Shown here: positions 13,617 through 22,945 of the stretch, in pieces
How positions within the stretch are numbered: position 1 is the first letter of the stretch
How the letters are laid out: every line of letters begins with the position of its first letter
Source of the DNA: Mesorhizobium sp. M8A.F.Ca.ET.218.01.1.1
GTDB taxonomy: Bacteria > Pseudomonadota > Alphaproteobacteria > Rhizobiales > Rhizobiaceae
Length of the DNA: 64,000 nt
Direction: 5' to 3'
Assembly (NCBI RefSeq): GCF_004791165.1
Contig: NZ_SRUZ01000003.1
Span: 1 to 64,000 of the forward strand
Notes under the pieces: generated by a model
Told to the model about the DNA's origin: nothing
Databases searched by the model: none
What the model saw: the letters and a program-made list of their open reading frames with translations, nothing else
Made by a program: the position numbers and the translations under genes

Positions 13617-15923
13617 ATGGTAAGCATCCCTTTTAACGCCGAAACCCGGCCGGTCCAGATCCGCACCGACACCGAAGCCGACGCGACCGGCAAGGCCGGC
13701 GGCGAGAGCGTAGTAGGACGGACTCCGGGTGGCCCCGCCGAGTTTGACCAGGTCGGGCCGCGCCTCAAGGCGATGCTCGCGGTCGCCCGCTATCATGGTG
13801 TCGAACTCGACCCGAAGGAATTCAGGGCGGCAACTGCAAGCCCGTTTCCAACCTCCACTGATCTGTCCGAATGGGCGCGCAACGGTGGTATGTGGTCTCG
13901 CGCCGTCCGCGTTCGCTGGTCTCACCTCTTGCGCTTTCAGGACACGGGACCCGTCGTTCTGTTGTTCAACGATGGGGGCGCGGGGCTCCTGATCGGGGCG
14001 AGTGCGGAGCGCGACCTAGTCTTCCTCAAAAGCGCGGACGCGTCTGATGATGGTCAACCCACCGCGATCGACGAGTTGCGCCTGTCGCAGGTGTGGACGG
14101 GCGAGGCGGTGCTGCTGAGACAGGCGCGATCCTATGTTGCGGCGGATGCGCCTTTCACTCTCGGCTGGCTCGTCGAACTGGTGGGGCTTGAAAGCCGACC
14201 CCTCCGGGACGTCGCTATCGCCTCGTTCACGCTCAGCGTGCTTACCATCCTGCCGCCGCTCATCGTCATGACGGTCGTCAACAAGGTGCTGCAGTTCAAC
14301 AGTGTCTCCACGCTGTTGCTCTTATCGGCCATAATCGCGGTCGTCTTCGCCTACGAGACATTCCTAGGTCACGCGCGGCGATTGATCATCAACGTCGTCG
14401 GCGCGCGTTTGGACACCAAACTGCAGCTGCACGTTTTCAGTCGGCTCCTGCGCCTGCCGCTGGACTATTTCGAGCGTCATCCAGCCGGCGAGACGATGTA
14501 CCGTCTCGCCCAGGTCTATCGCATCCGCGAGTTCCTGACCGGCAAACTGCTCGGCACGTTGCTCGACCTGATTACGCTGTGCGTGCTGATACCGGTGATG
14601 TTCTACATCAACGCCAAGCTCGCCTGGATCGTGATCGCCTGCGCAGGCGCGATCGTGGTGATCATTCTCGCCTTCCTCAAGCCGCTGCGCCGGAGGTACC
14701 AGCGGGTGATCGAAGCCGAGACATGGAAAGCGGCGGCACTCGGCGAAACTGTTGTCGGGATAAAGACCGTGAAGGCACTTGGTCTCGAGCCGCAACGCAA
14801 GGCGCTTTGGGACGAGCAGGTGGCGGAGTCGGGAAGGGCGCGCCTGGCCTTCGGCCAGTTCGCCAGCTGGCCGCAGACCCTGGTTACGCCGATCGAACGT
14901 GCCATGGTGCTTGGCACTATGCTGATCGGCGCCTATCTCGCGATGAACGACAGTTCGGGATATATGGTAGGTGGCCTGTTCGCCTTCATGATGATCTCCC
15001 AGCGCGTCGCACAACCCCTCGTGGGGCTGGCACGACTGATCGAAGACTACGAGGAGGTCGGGGCAGCGATCGGCGAGGCGGCGTCTGTTCTGAACCGGCC
15101 GCTGGAGAGCAGTTCGAATTCCCTCGGCCTGAGACCAAGGCTCGTCGGCGAGATCACGTTCAGCGATCTGACCTTCAGCTATATCGGTACGAAGACGCCC
15201 GCACTCGACCGGGTCAGCTTCAACATTCCGGCAGGGTCCATGTTCGGCATCGTCGGGCGCAGCGGGTCGGGAAAATCCACGATCGCGCGCCTCCTACAGG
15301 GGATCAATCGAGACTATAGCGGATTCCTCAAGCTGGATGGTGTCGACCTCAAGGAATTCAACCTGCGCCATCTGCGCCAGGGGCTCGGTGTGGTGCTCCA
15401 GGACAATTTCCTGTTCCGCGGATCAATTCGCGACAACATCATTGCCGGGCGCGCAGGCCTGACGCTTTCCGACGCCATGCGTGCCGCACATCTGGCCGGC
15501 GCCGAAGAATTTATCGAACGAATGCCTAATGGCTACGACACCTACATCGAGGAAGGATCGCCCAATCTGTCGGGCGGTCAAAAGCAGCGGCTGGCGATCG
15601 CGCGCGCCCTCATCCACAATCCGACCATCCTCATCCTCGACGAAGCGACCAGCGCACTCGACCCGGAGAGCGAAGCCGTCGTCAGTAACAACCTGATGCG
15701 CATCGCCAGCGGGCGCACGATGATCATCGTTTCGCACCGGCTCTCCTCTCTCACGGAGTGTGACCAGATCCTGGTAATGGAGCAAGGTAAGGTGCTCGAC
15801 GTGGCATCGCACGCGACCCTGCTCGAGCGATGCCCCCTCTACAGGCAACTGTGGTTGCAGCAGAACCGGCACCTCGACGGCCGCGCCGGCCGCCCGGTGG
15901 CCGTACCGTCGCGGCTGGATTGA
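13617..15923 (+). CDS. Type I secretion ABC transporter (HlyB-like)
   Basis: The product is 768 residues from the ATG at 13617, behind GGAAGGGA. The N-terminal ~150 residues resemble the C39-like domain of type I exporters; I see no catalytic Cys, so it is probably a substrate-docking domain rather than a leader peptidase. A six-helix membrane domain follows (about 200-490). The nucleotide-binding domain has Walker A GRSGSGKST near residue 547, signature LSGGQKQR near 651, Walker B ILILDEATS near 670 and a switch His in IIVSHRLSS. It works in the inner membrane as a dimer with the HlyD-like adaptor encoded next and an outer-membrane TolC-like channel that is not in this window. The substrate is almost certainly the collagen-like protein. 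Confidence 0.93.
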   Translation: MVSIPFNAETRPVQIRTDTEADATGKAGGESVVGRTPGGPAEFDQVGPRLKAMLAVARYHGVELDPKEFRAATASPFPTSTDLSEWARNGGMWSRAVRVRWSHLLRFQDTGPVVLLFNDGGAGLLIGASAERDLVFLKSADASDDGQPTAIDELRLSQVWTGEAVLLRQARSYVAADAPFTLGWLVELVGLESRPLRDVAIASFTLSVLTILPPLIVMTVVNKVLQFNSVSTLLLLSAIIAVVFAYETFLGHARRLIINVVGARLDTKLQLHVFSRLLRLPLDYFERHPAGETMYRLAQVYRIREFLTGKLLGTLLDLITLCVLIPVMFYINAKLAWIVIACAGAIVVIILAFLKPLRRRYQRVIEAETWKAAALGETVVGIKTVKALGLEPQRKALWDEQVAESGRARLAFGQFASWPQTLVTPIERAMVLGTMLIGAYLAMNDSSGYMVGGLFAFMMISQRVAQPLVGLARLIEDYEEVGAAIGEAASVLNRPLESSSNSLGLRPRLVGEITFSDLTFSYIGTKTPALDRVSFNIPAGSMFGIVGRSGSGKSTIARLLQGINRDYSGFLKLDGVDLKEFNLRHLRQGLGVVLQDNFLFRGSIRDNIIAGRAGLTLSDAMRAAHLAGAEEFIERMPNGYDTYIEEGSPNLSGGQKQRLAIARALIHNPTILILDEATSALDPESEAVVSNNLMRIASGRTMIIVSHRLSSLTECDQILVMEQGKVLDVASHATLLERCPLYRQLWLQQNRHLDGRAGRPVAVPSRLD

Positions 15924-16033
15924 CGATGTCACGCTGCGATCGATTGAGCGTGAGGATCGCCGGCAAATGGGCGATCCATAGCGGCGCCAACGCGCTTGGC
16001 GGCACGCCAAAAGGTGGAATGGGATAGCAAGCC

Positions 16034-17443
16034 ATGAGCAGCAGCACCTCGGTCGCCATCCGCCCCCCCCGCCGGCAGCGGACCAAAACGAACGATCCGA
16101 CCACACCGGCCATCCTCGAATTCCAGTGGCCTTCCACGGCGATCGCCAATGCGCCAATGCCGAGAACGGCGCGGGGCATCATCTGGGTTATTTCGAGTTT
16201 GGTAATCGCCTTGATTGCCTTGGCAGGGTTGATTCCCGTCGACCAGGTGGTGACGACCAGAGGGCTAGTGGTCTCACAATCGCCGAACATCATTGTGCAG
16301 CCACTGGAGACGGCGATCGTGCGCTCGATCGACGTGCGCGAAGGACAGCATGTGCGAGCCGGTCAATTGCTTGCCCGCCTCGATGCTACGTTTGCCTCAG
16401 CCGACCTCCAGTCGTTGGCAATCCAAGTCTCGACGCTTGAGGCCGAAGTGGCTCGGTTGAAGGCAGAGGCCGACGGGCAAGCCTTCAACTATGATGGTCT
16501 CGATCCAAGCTGGACCCTGCAGGCGTCCATCTTCGAGCGCCGTAAGGCAGTCTATGACTCCAAGCTCGATAGTTTTGACCGACAGCTTGACGAACTCAGT
16601 TCCGTGATCTCGCGATCACAATCTGATGCGGAAGGCTACCGCCAGCGGCTCAAGGTCGCGGCCTCGATCGAACAGATGCGAAAACAGCTGGAAGCAAGAC
16701 AGGTGGGTAGTCGCCTCAATACGCTCCTCGCCGAGGACAACTGGGCGGAAATGTCCCGCTCACTCAGCAATGCCGAGCAAACAACAGAAGCCGCCAAACG
16801 CCAGCAGGGGGGGACGGCCGCCGACCGCAACGGATACATTCAGAGTTGGCGAGCGGAAGTCTCACAGAGCCTGTCGGAGGCGAACTCGCGATTGTCCGAC
16901 GCCCGCGAACTCCTCAACAAGGCGAAGCTGCGCAAGCAGTTGGTCGAACTGCGGAGCGAAGCCGACGCTATCGTCCAGTCGGTGGCGAAGGTTTCGGTTG
17001 GGGCGGTTCTGCAGTCTGGTGAGCGCTTGATCACTCTGGTGCCGGTCAACGCGCCTCTCGAGATCGAGACAAACATCGTCGGCCGGAGCAGCGGCTTCGT
17101 TCATGTCGGCGACCCAGTGGTCATCAAGTTCGACACCTTTCCCTATTCGCAATACGGCCTCGCCCACGGCACCGTACGAGCGCTCAGCCCTGATTCCTTC
17201 TCGGCACGAGACCAGGTGCGCGATCAGAACAGCTCTCGGGCCATGCTGCCTTCTGATGCTGAGCCGTTCTATCGTACGCGGATTTCCATCGATCAGGTCG
17301 CGTTGCACGACGTGCCCACCGGGTTCGTGGTCAGCCCCGGCATGCCGGTGACGGCAGATGTGAAAGTCGGTCGGCGCACTGTGCTCAAATACATTCTTGG
17401 CGTGATGCTCCCGATCGGCCAGGAAGCCATGCGGGAACCGTAG
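16034..17443 (+). CDS. Type I secretion membrane fusion protein (HlyD-like)
   Basis: The product is 469 residues. A short cytoplasmic N-terminus precedes one membrane helix at about 52-75 (IIWVISSLVIALIALAGLIP). Then come the first half of a lipoyl/barrel-sandwich domain (VRSIDVREGQHVRAGQLLARLD), a long coiled-coil hairpin (about 130-310), the returning barrel half (AKVSVGAVLQSGERLITLVP) and a C-terminal beta domain. This is the usual HlyD order. It bridges the ABC exporter and an outer-membrane channel. The gap to the ABC gene is 110 bases and the direction is the same, so co-transcription is likely. Confidence 0.92.
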   Translation: MSSSTSVAIRPPRRQRTKTNDPTTPAILEFQWPSTAIANAPMPRTARGIIWVISSLVIALIALAGLIPVDQVVTTRGLVVSQSPNIIVQPLETAIVRSIDVREGQHVRAGQLLARLDATFASADLQSLAIQVSTLEAEVARLKAEADGQAFNYDGLDPSWTLQASIFERRKAVYDSKLDSFDRQLDELSSVISRSQSDAEGYRQRLKVAASIEQMRKQLEARQVGSRLNTLLAEDNWAEMSRSLSNAEQTTEAAKRQQGGTAADRNGYIQSWRAEVSQSLSEANSRLSDARELLNKAKLRKQLVELRSEADAIVQSVAKVSVGAVLQSGERLITLVPVNAPLEIETNIVGRSSGFVHVGDPVVIKFDTFPYSQYGLAHGTVRALSPDSFSARDQVRDQNSSRAMLPSDAEPFYRTRISIDQVALHDVPTGFVVSPGMPVTADVKVGRRTVLKYILGVMLPIGQEAMREP

Positions 17444-17476
17444 GGCAGTTGGTTGGACTACGGAGGGGCCGCATCG

Positions 17477-19201
17477 ATGGCAATCCTGAATCGGCTGACT
17501 GATCGCGCCTTCCCCGCAGTTGCGTTGCGCCGGGCAATCCAGCTCAGCGACAAGCCGGCAGAAGCCTTTCAGCACTTGGCGGTCGCGGCACGCGCGGGTC
17601 TTGTCGATGCCGAGTATCGGGTCGCCCGTTGCTATCTAGAGGGCTCAGGCGTGCCGGCGAGCCGGGCGGAAGGTAGGCGTTGGCTGCTGCGGGCAGCGAA
17701 CCACGGAAGTGCTGACGCGCAGGCGCTTCTGGCTGCCCTCTATCTGGCCGGGCTGGTGGCCGCGGATGCTGACGGTCGCGATGCCAGCGTGAGTCTTTTC
17801 GAACAAGATTACTCTGGCGAACCTGACTTCGCTGCTGCGCTCGGTTTTGCCACGAAGGCGGCCGAGGCAGGCTCGGCAACGGGACAGGCGATCCTCGGTT
17901 ACATTCTGGCCAGCGGCCCCGAGCCGATGCGGGATGAGGATGCTGCGCAGCGCTGGTATGAAAGGTCCGCCGCAGCTGGCTGCGCCGAAGGAAGTCTCGG
18001 CCTTGCCCTCTCGCTGGCCCGGCGCGGCAGGCCGGAACAACGGAGCAGGATTGCCGACGAGGTACGGCGCGCGGCAGATGCCGACCTGCCGACCGCAACC
18101 TATCTTCTCGCGGTCCTCACCGAACATGGGTTCGGAGTTACGAGTGATCTTGCTGCGGCCGCGCGGCTTTATCAGCAAGCCGCGGAGAAAGGCCTTGCCT
18201 CGGCCCAATTCCGGTTAGGGCTGGCACTGATTGACGGGAGCTTCGTCGCCCCGGATCCCGTGGCCGGGGAGGCGTGGATGCGGCGCGCCGCGCTGGCCGG
18301 CAACGTCGAGGCAGCCCACTTCCTGGGTGATCGGAACGCCAAGAGCCGGCCACCGGATTTTGCTGAAGCCGCAACATGGTATCGACGGGCCGCCGAGGCG
18401 GGCCACCAGGCCGCCGCGCGCGCACTGGCATCCCTGTATTTGACGGGAAACGGTGTTGTTAGGGATGAGAAAGAGGGGACACGCTGGCTGCGCACTGCAG
18501 CGGCCAGCGGGAACCAGGCAGCACAAGTAGACCTGGCCAACCTCGTGCTTCGAGGGGCTGGCGAGCCGGCAGATACTGCAAGTGTAGCCCGATGGTTCGA
18601 GGCAGCTGCATTGTCGGGCGACCTGACCGCTGCGTTCAATCTAGGGCTCTGTTTCACCAAGGGACTCGGTGTATGCCAGGACGACGGTCAGGCTGCGCGG
18701 TGGCTAAGACGGGCGGCCGAAGGCGTGGCCGAGGCTCAATACATGTATGCGCGCATGCTCAGGGATGGGCGTGGCGTGGTGGCCGACGCGCATCACGCTC
18801 GCGCTTGGTTTGCCGAGGCGGCCGAAGGTGGCGTGCTGGACGCCCAAGTGGCACTTGCGGAGATGCTGCTCAACGGGGGCGGCGGCAAGTGCTTGCCGGA
18901 GACCGCCGTGAAGCTGTTCGAACGGGCCGCCGCCGACGGTCATGCTGGGGCAATGTTTGCCTTGGGAGTGCTGCACAGTTCCGGGGAGGGCCTGCACATC
19001 GATCAGGTGGCGGCGCAGAAATGGTTTGCCGCCGCCGCCGAACGTGGGCACGGACAGGCCCAATTCATTCTGGGCCGGTATCTCTCCAGAGGTCTTGCCG
19101 GAGAGCGCAACCCAATGGCGGGCCGCCTTTGGCTTGAGCGCGCAGCAGCGCACGGGATCCAGGAAGCGGTCGAGGAGCTCGCGGATTTTGCCCCGGGTTG
19201 A
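17477..19201 (+). CDS. Sel1-repeat protein of the secretion operon
   Basis: The product is 574 residues from the ATG at 17477, preceded by CGGAGGGG; an upstream ATG at 17453 lacks a site. Nearly the whole protein consists of about a dozen Sel1-type repeats of about 36 residues (for example AEAGHQAAARALASLYLTGN, AAASGNQAAQVDLANLVLRG), which build an alpha-solenoid scaffold. No signal peptide is obvious, so a cytoplasmic role such as a platform for the exporter or a chaperone for the huge substrate is possible. It follows the adaptor gene by 33 bases, so it is part of the operon. Sel1 proteins are often linked with surface polysaccharide and secretion genes. Confidence 0.85.
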   Translation: MAILNRLTDRAFPAVALRRAIQLSDKPAEAFQHLAVAARAGLVDAEYRVARCYLEGSGVPASRAEGRRWLLRAANHGSADAQALLAALYLAGLVAADADGRDASVSLFEQDYSGEPDFAAALGFATKAAEAGSATGQAILGYILASGPEPMRDEDAAQRWYERSAAAGCAEGSLGLALSLARRGRPEQRSRIADEVRRAADADLPTATYLLAVLTEHGFGVTSDLAAAARLYQQAAEKGLASAQFRLGLALIDGSFVAPDPVAGEAWMRRAALAGNVEAAHFLGDRNAKSRPPDFAEAATWYRRAAEAGHQAAARALASLYLTGNGVVRDEKEGTRWLRTAAASGNQAAQVDLANLVLRGAGEPADTASVARWFEAAALSGDLTAAFNLGLCFTKGLGVCQDDGQAARWLRRAAEGVAEAQYMYARMLRDGRGVVADAHHARAWFAEAAEGGVLDAQVALAEMLLNGGGGKCLPETAVKLFERAAADGHAGAMFALGVLHSSGEGLHIDQVAAQKWFAAAAERGHGQAQFILGRYLSRGLAGERNPMAGRLWLERAAAHGIQEAVEELADFAPG

Positions 19202-19214
19202 AGCAGGACACAAT

Positions 19215-19436
19215 ATGAGCAAGCGCGCCGCCGACTTTCTACGCAGATGGATTCTCGACCATTTGCCGCCGCGAATTGAAGACCCCGCCCTTGTCGTGAC
19301 CACCATGGCGGCCGACGCCGTACGGGCTGCCGAGGGCCAAGGCATGACGGACCAAGAGATCGATCAAGAGATCGCAAGCGTTTATGAAGCGATCATGTAT
19401 ACGCTCGAAGATCGCGCGTCAGATTTGGCGGGTTAG
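19215..19436 (+). CDS. DUF768 family small protein
   Basis: The product is 73 residues, the usual DUF768 length, with FLRRWILDHLPP at the N-terminus and the acidic helix MTDQEIDQEIASVYEAIMYT at the C-terminus. DUF768 is a small family of unknown function that is common in Mesorhizobium. The start is 13 bases after the Sel1 gene stop, so this is the last gene of the secretion operon. An intact paralogue is at 33648-33869 and broken ones are at 27909 and 37478. It is acidic and probably cytoplasmic. Confidence 0.8.
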   Translation: MSKRAADFLRRWILDHLPPRIEDPALVVTTMAADAVRAAEGQGMTDQEIDQEIASVYEAIMYTLEDRASDLAG

Positions 19437-19548
19437 GTAAAAGTTCCGGCCGACTCGAGGTGCGCCTGTGCGCCAGTGATCATCAGAAGCCGTAGAAGGC
19501 GCAGAGCTTTCGCCGCCAACACTGACGCCGCCCCTGGTTTCGCAAGCA

Positions 19549-20217
19549 TCATCCTCGCGTTTTAACCTTTTCCATCACGGTGAGGGCGTCGGTTTTGCTA
19601 TTCGCGTTCCATGGAAACGCCTGCTGTTCGATGATAGTCAGTCCGGCACGTGCGCAAACATGCTCGACAAATCCCCTTGGCATGAAGTTCCGCCAATCTG
19701 GATTTTCCTTGAACGTTCCGGTCGGGTTTTCCGAGTAGTTCGAATGATGAAGGATAGCTCGCCCTCCAGGCTTCAAGACCGAGGCGACTTCCAAGATATA
19801 GGACGCTACCGTCAGCGGTTCGAAATGAACCATCGAGTCGTAGCTGAAAACGGAGGAAAAACGGTCCTTTTCAAAAGGAAGGCTCTTTCCGTCCGGCGAA
19901 AGGATCACGGTCACATGAGATGCGCTTGAAAATCGTTTCCTAGCTAATTCGGTGGCGTCGACTGAAGTGTCGATCAACGTCAGCCGCCTGCAGCGGCCCA
20001 CGATCTGCGCCGAATGGCGGCCGGCACCGCTTGCTACGTCTAGCACGTCGTCTAGATCCAGATATTGCTCAAACACTTTGCGAAAACGGCTGTCCGGCGC
20101 CCAAAACCAAGCCAGCAACTCAGGCTTCTCGTACCGTTCAAAGTACTCATAGTCAGAGGCACCAAGATTACGCCACGTATCGGCGATTGCCTTGAGCTCA
20201 GCGTCAGCCTCAGTCAC
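19549..20217 (-). CDS. SAM-dependent methyltransferase
   Basis: The product is 222 residues with a class I methyltransferase fold: VLDVASGAGRHS (motif I, SAM binding), LTLIDTS (motif II acidic end), FSSVFSYDSMVHF (motif post-II) and LKPGGRAILHHSN (motif III). It resembles small-molecule or sugar methyltransferases found near surface polysaccharide genes. It faces the secretion operon convergently. The substrate cannot be told from sequence. Confidence 0.85.
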   Translation of the reverse strand: MTEADAELKAIADTWRNLGASDYEYFERYEKPELLAWFWAPDSRFRKVFEQYLDLDDVLDVASGAGRHSAQIVGRCRRLTLIDTSVDATELARKRFSSASHVTVILSPDGKSLPFEKDRFSSVFSYDSMVHFEPLTVASYILEVASVLKPGGRAILHHSNYSENPTGTFKENPDWRNFMPRGFVEHVCARAGLTIIEQQAFPWNANSKTDALTVMEKVKTRG

Positions 20218-20478
20218 AAGCCTTACCTCTTAGCACCCCTTATCTTTTGCTCCAGATTTTAGAGGAATTATCTGTCAAAGGCAAAGGCAGGAGCCGAAAG
20301 TGCCATCGTCAGCACGCAGATAAATCGAACTTTTTTTCGAAGGGCGGGGCAATAGCTTCCGCATCATACCTAGAATTCTGCTGGATCCTCGTTCGTGGCA
20401 GACGTGCGTTTGGCGCTCGCGCTGGTCTGGCCCTGCATCCGATCGCGGCCACATCGATGCTGCGGCCGCGCTTGAACA
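20218..20478. other. Intergenic, nothing recognised
   Basis: Short intergenic DNA between two minus-strand genes. It should hold the promoter of the methyltransferase gene. No clear sigma-70 or EcfG-type site was found. Confidence 0.3.
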
Positions 20479-21066
20479 TTAATGCGACGTCGGTTTCTCA
20501 GTTGCCGCCTCAAGTGCGTCTATCGCATTTCTCACAGCTTGGCGCTTAGGCTCGATTGGTTCATCAGGGCGGAAATGAGAGAGCGAAAGTGTGGTGAAGG
20601 CGACAGTCAGGACGCCGATGAGGTCTCGCATTCTGAACCGATCTTCGACATCGGCTGCGACCCGCCACGCCAAGATGGCATCCCTTCCGCTATGCGTATC
20701 TTTGCCGTCTTGCTCAAGATCCTCTCGAAGCATCGCCAACGCCGCGACCCGGTCGACAAGCTGCGTCTCCGGATCGACCAGCAGCTCCAGGTCTACGTCG
20801 ATAGGCTTGCGTTCTTCGGGGCAGCCGGCACAGCATGCCTTCAGGGCAGCGGTATGGGCCTCGCCCCACGCTTGTGCGGCGGCGCCGGCTTGATCATCCA
20901 ACCCACCCTCAGGAAAACCGATGATGTCCCAGCCTTCGAGTGCAAAGGCGCCATCTGCCGCTTCCTCGGCTGTGAAACCGGCGCGCTCCAAGGCCCCCTC
21001 TGCTGCGGCAATCCCGCGTGTTATTTCCTCGGGTGAAGCGCCCGGAACTGACAAGATCAGAGCCAT
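20479..21066 (-). CDS. Hypothetical acidic helical protein
   Basis: The product is 195 residues; I do not recognise the family. It is rich in Ala, Glu and Asp, with GASPEEITRGIAAAEGALER at the N-terminus, a CCAGCPEERK cysteine cluster in the middle and a helical C-terminal half. No signal peptide or membrane segment is seen. Coding character is good, with clear GC bias at the third position. It is a single minus-strand gene divergent from the small genes at 21184. Confidence 0.6.
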   Translation of the reverse strand: MALILSVPGASPEEITRGIAAAEGALERAGFTAEEAADGAFALEGWDIIGFPEGGLDDQAGAAAQAWGEAHTAALKACCAGCPEERKPIDVDLELLVDPETQLVDRVAALAMLREDLEQDGKDTHSGRDAILAWRVAADVEDRFRMRDLIGVLTVAFTTLSLSHFRPDEPIEPKRQAVRNAIDALEAATEKPTSH

Positions 21067-21183
21067 GACATTCTCCTGTGCCTATTTCAGCAGTGAACGA
21101 AAAGAGAACACTGAGCCAAGTCCGCGCTTGACGACAGAGGAATATGTTCCTTATTTCTGACGTGCATGTGAGCAGGAAGGGCA

Positions 21184-21396
21184 ATGGGAAAACGCCATAA
21201 CGCGCCGAGCGGCGAAGCTATGTCCAAGTTGGAAGGAGCTGCTCAGCAGGCAATAGAGTCGGCCGGCGGCGACGCTGTGGTTGCCTTGTTGAAGGCCCTC
21301 GCAAGAAACGCTGAACTCGAGCACGAGCTCGCTCTTTCGCGTGCGGCTGTGTCGAACGGCTTTTCCCGCGGCTGGCACAGGGCGCCGCCGTTATGA
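21184..21396 (+). CDS. Small hypothetical protein
   Basis: The product is 70 residues and begins at an ATG just behind GGAAGGGC. Its core, ALLKALARNAELEHELALS, is a helix. Its last codons overlap the next start (ATGA at 21393), which indicates translational coupling with the zinc-ribbon-like gene. Upstream at 21133 is GGAAT-N17-CGTG, two mismatches away from an EcfG-type promoter. The function is unknown. Confidence 0.55.
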   Translation: MGKRHNAPSGEAMSKLEGAAQQAIESAGGDAVVALLKALARNAELEHELALSRAAVSNGFSRGWHRAPPL

Positions 21397-21818
21397 GTTC
21401 CGACGGGGAAAAGACGCTTCTCGAAACCATCAGCCGGTCACGGATTTCACCCTCAGCATGGCTGCCTGCCATGCGGCAATGCGTACGGCGACCAGGCATG
21501 CTGCTGGCCCACTTCAACAGCCGCCATGTGATGGAGAAACTCCTGACACCAGGCAAGGTAAAAATTCCGCCCCAGACGATCATCGACGGCAGCGTTCACG
21601 CCGGCTTGGACGTCTCCCTCGGGGACCTTCGCGAATGGCACACGTTGCGGGCCTGGTGCACAAAATGCTCGCATCATGCCGCGGTGAAGCTGGCCGGGTT
21701 GATCCGGCGGTATGGAAAGGGTGAGCTATTCAGCACAGTCGAACCGGCGCTGTTTTGCACGAGTTGCGAGAGGGGTGGCCCAGTTCGGCTGGAAATCCAC
21801 AAACTTCCAAGAAATTGA
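21393..21818 (+). CDS. Hypothetical protein with two CxxC pairs
   Basis: The product is 141 residues, starting at the ATGA overlap with the previous gene. The C-terminal half contains WCTKCSHHAAVKL and LFCTSCERGG, two CxxC knuckles spaced like a zinc ribbon. I do not recognise the family; DNA or RNA binding is possible. It lies 13 bases upstream of a membrane-protein gene in the same direction, so the three small genes probably form one operon. Confidence 0.6.
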   Translation: MSSDGEKTLLETISRSRISPSAWLPAMRQCVRRPGMLLAHFNSRHVMEKLLTPGKVKIPPQTIIDGSVHAGLDVSLGDLREWHTLRAWCTKCSHHAAVKLAGLIRRYGKGELFSTVEPALFCTSCERGGPVRLEIHKLPRN

Positions 21819-21831
21819 AAGGGAGCTGGCA

Positions 21832-22269
21832 ATGCACGACTTGATCGACTTCTTCCAGACCAACGGGGCTCTGGTGATCGCCAACCCTCTGCCCTTCCTT
21901 ACTTTCGCTGTCCTTTTTGGAGGCGGAGGATTCATCGTCGGCCGCTATTTCCTTACCGAACGCATAGCCAATCTTGAGAGCCGTATTGCGCGGCGAGATG
22001 ATGAAATCGCGGCGCTGAAAACACGCAAGGGCAAGACGGCAGTGCCGTCACTGATCCCAATCATGGGTACCTCGGCAATTGGCGAAAACGACGTAACACC
22101 CATGCTGGCCAGATCGGCGTCGGCCGGGAACGCTGTCAGCGCCACCGCGTCAACGTCGTGGCTAAGCTTAGGCTGGCGGGGTCTATCATCTTCTGGAATT
22201 CAGACAGGGTCGCGGGAAAATTCCGCGCAAGATACCGAACAACGGGCGCGTTATCCATCAGGCGGTTGA
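21832..22269 (+). CDS. Small membrane-anchored protein, possibly truncated
   Basis: The product is 145 residues from the ATG at 21832, behind AAAGGGAG. Residues about 20-42 form one membrane helix with GGGGFIVGRYF, followed by a short coiled coil (ERIANLESRIARRDDEIAAL). The last ~45 codons overlap the convergent RepB-domain gene (22136-22945) and look unlike the rest, so the original 3' end was probably replaced when the recombinase unit inserted. The function is unknown. Confidence 0.55.
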   Translation: MHDLIDFFQTNGALVIANPLPFLTFAVLFGGGGFIVGRYFLTERIANLESRIARRDDEIAALKTRKGKTAVPSLIPIMGTSAIGENDVTPMLARSASAGNAVSATASTSWLSLGWRGLSSSGIQTGSRENSAQDTEQRARYPSGG

Positions 22270-22945
22270 GATAGCCGCGCGCTGCTACAAGTTCGAGGCC
22301 CCACGGACCAAGGTGCTCCGCGGCGTTCAAGAAATCCAGGCTTAGGGCGGCCAATTCGATTTCCATCGCTGCAATGTCGCTGGCATCGATACCGGCGAAC
22401 TGCATTCGCGAGACCGAAGGCGCGGCGAGCTGCGTTTGCGGCGTCAGAGCGACCAACACTCTTGCCCAGTGGAGCCTCACTCTGTCCAGCCCGATCATCA
22501 GTCGTGTAATTTCTATCTGCCGGCTTGGCACGACTTTCCGTAGCAGGCAAAAAATGCCCGCTGGCACGGGGCCGTCTTCCAACAATTCGAGAGCGTCAAG
22601 GCAAATCCCCGCAACCAGCTGTCGGTTGATAACCGAGGTCGGTTTCTCGTCACCAATGGGAGCGCGATTGCCTCGGATTCTTTCCGCAAGCCGCATTGGA
22701 AGGGATCCAAGGCGTTCCGCTTCCATCAGCGCCCGAAACGCATTTACAGTCGTCAGTTTTCCAAAGTGCGCGGCTATCGTCTCCAGCCCTGCCTGCGACG
22801 CGTTTGCCTCTCGGATGAAGAGCCGCATTCTTTCGCATTGACAGTCGTAGGTGGCACGCAACTGGTATGAATAGAGCTTCTGCGGCCCCTGCAAATCACT
22901 GATCAGATCGACGGTGTGACGGCTGATCTTCACGGCCTGAGTCAT
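22136..22945 (-). CDS. RepB-type partition-domain protein
   Basis: The product is 269 residues. From about residue 110 it matches the C-terminal RepB partition domain of rhizobial repABC plasmids: a segment like FCLLRKVVPSRQIEITRLMI and, near the end, GYLNRLMDNAPVVRYLARNF. No N-terminal ParB nuclease-like motif is visible, so this is not a full ParB. Its start overlaps the stop of the serine recombinase gene (ATGA at 22942-22945), so the two are translationally coupled. I infer that it is an accessory of the recombinase, for example for element maintenance or directionality, rather than a plasmid partition protein. Confidence 0.75.
   Translation of the reverse strand: MTQAVKISRHTVDLISDLQGPQKLYSYQLRATYDCQCERMRLFIREANASQAGLETIAAHFGKLTTVNAFRALMEAERLGSLPMRLAERIRGNRAPIGDEKPTSVINRQLVAGICLDALELLEDGPVPAGIFCLLRKVVPSRQIEITRLMIGLDRVRLHWARVLVALTPQTQLAAPSVSRMQFAGIDASDIAAMEIELAALSLDFLNAAEHLGPWGLELVAARGYLNRLMDNAPVVRYLARNFPATLSEFQKMIDPASLSLATTLTRWR

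Noticed and set aside
21133..21158. GGAAT-N17-CGTG as a stress promoter
   Set aside because: Two mismatches and the longer spacer; not counted.
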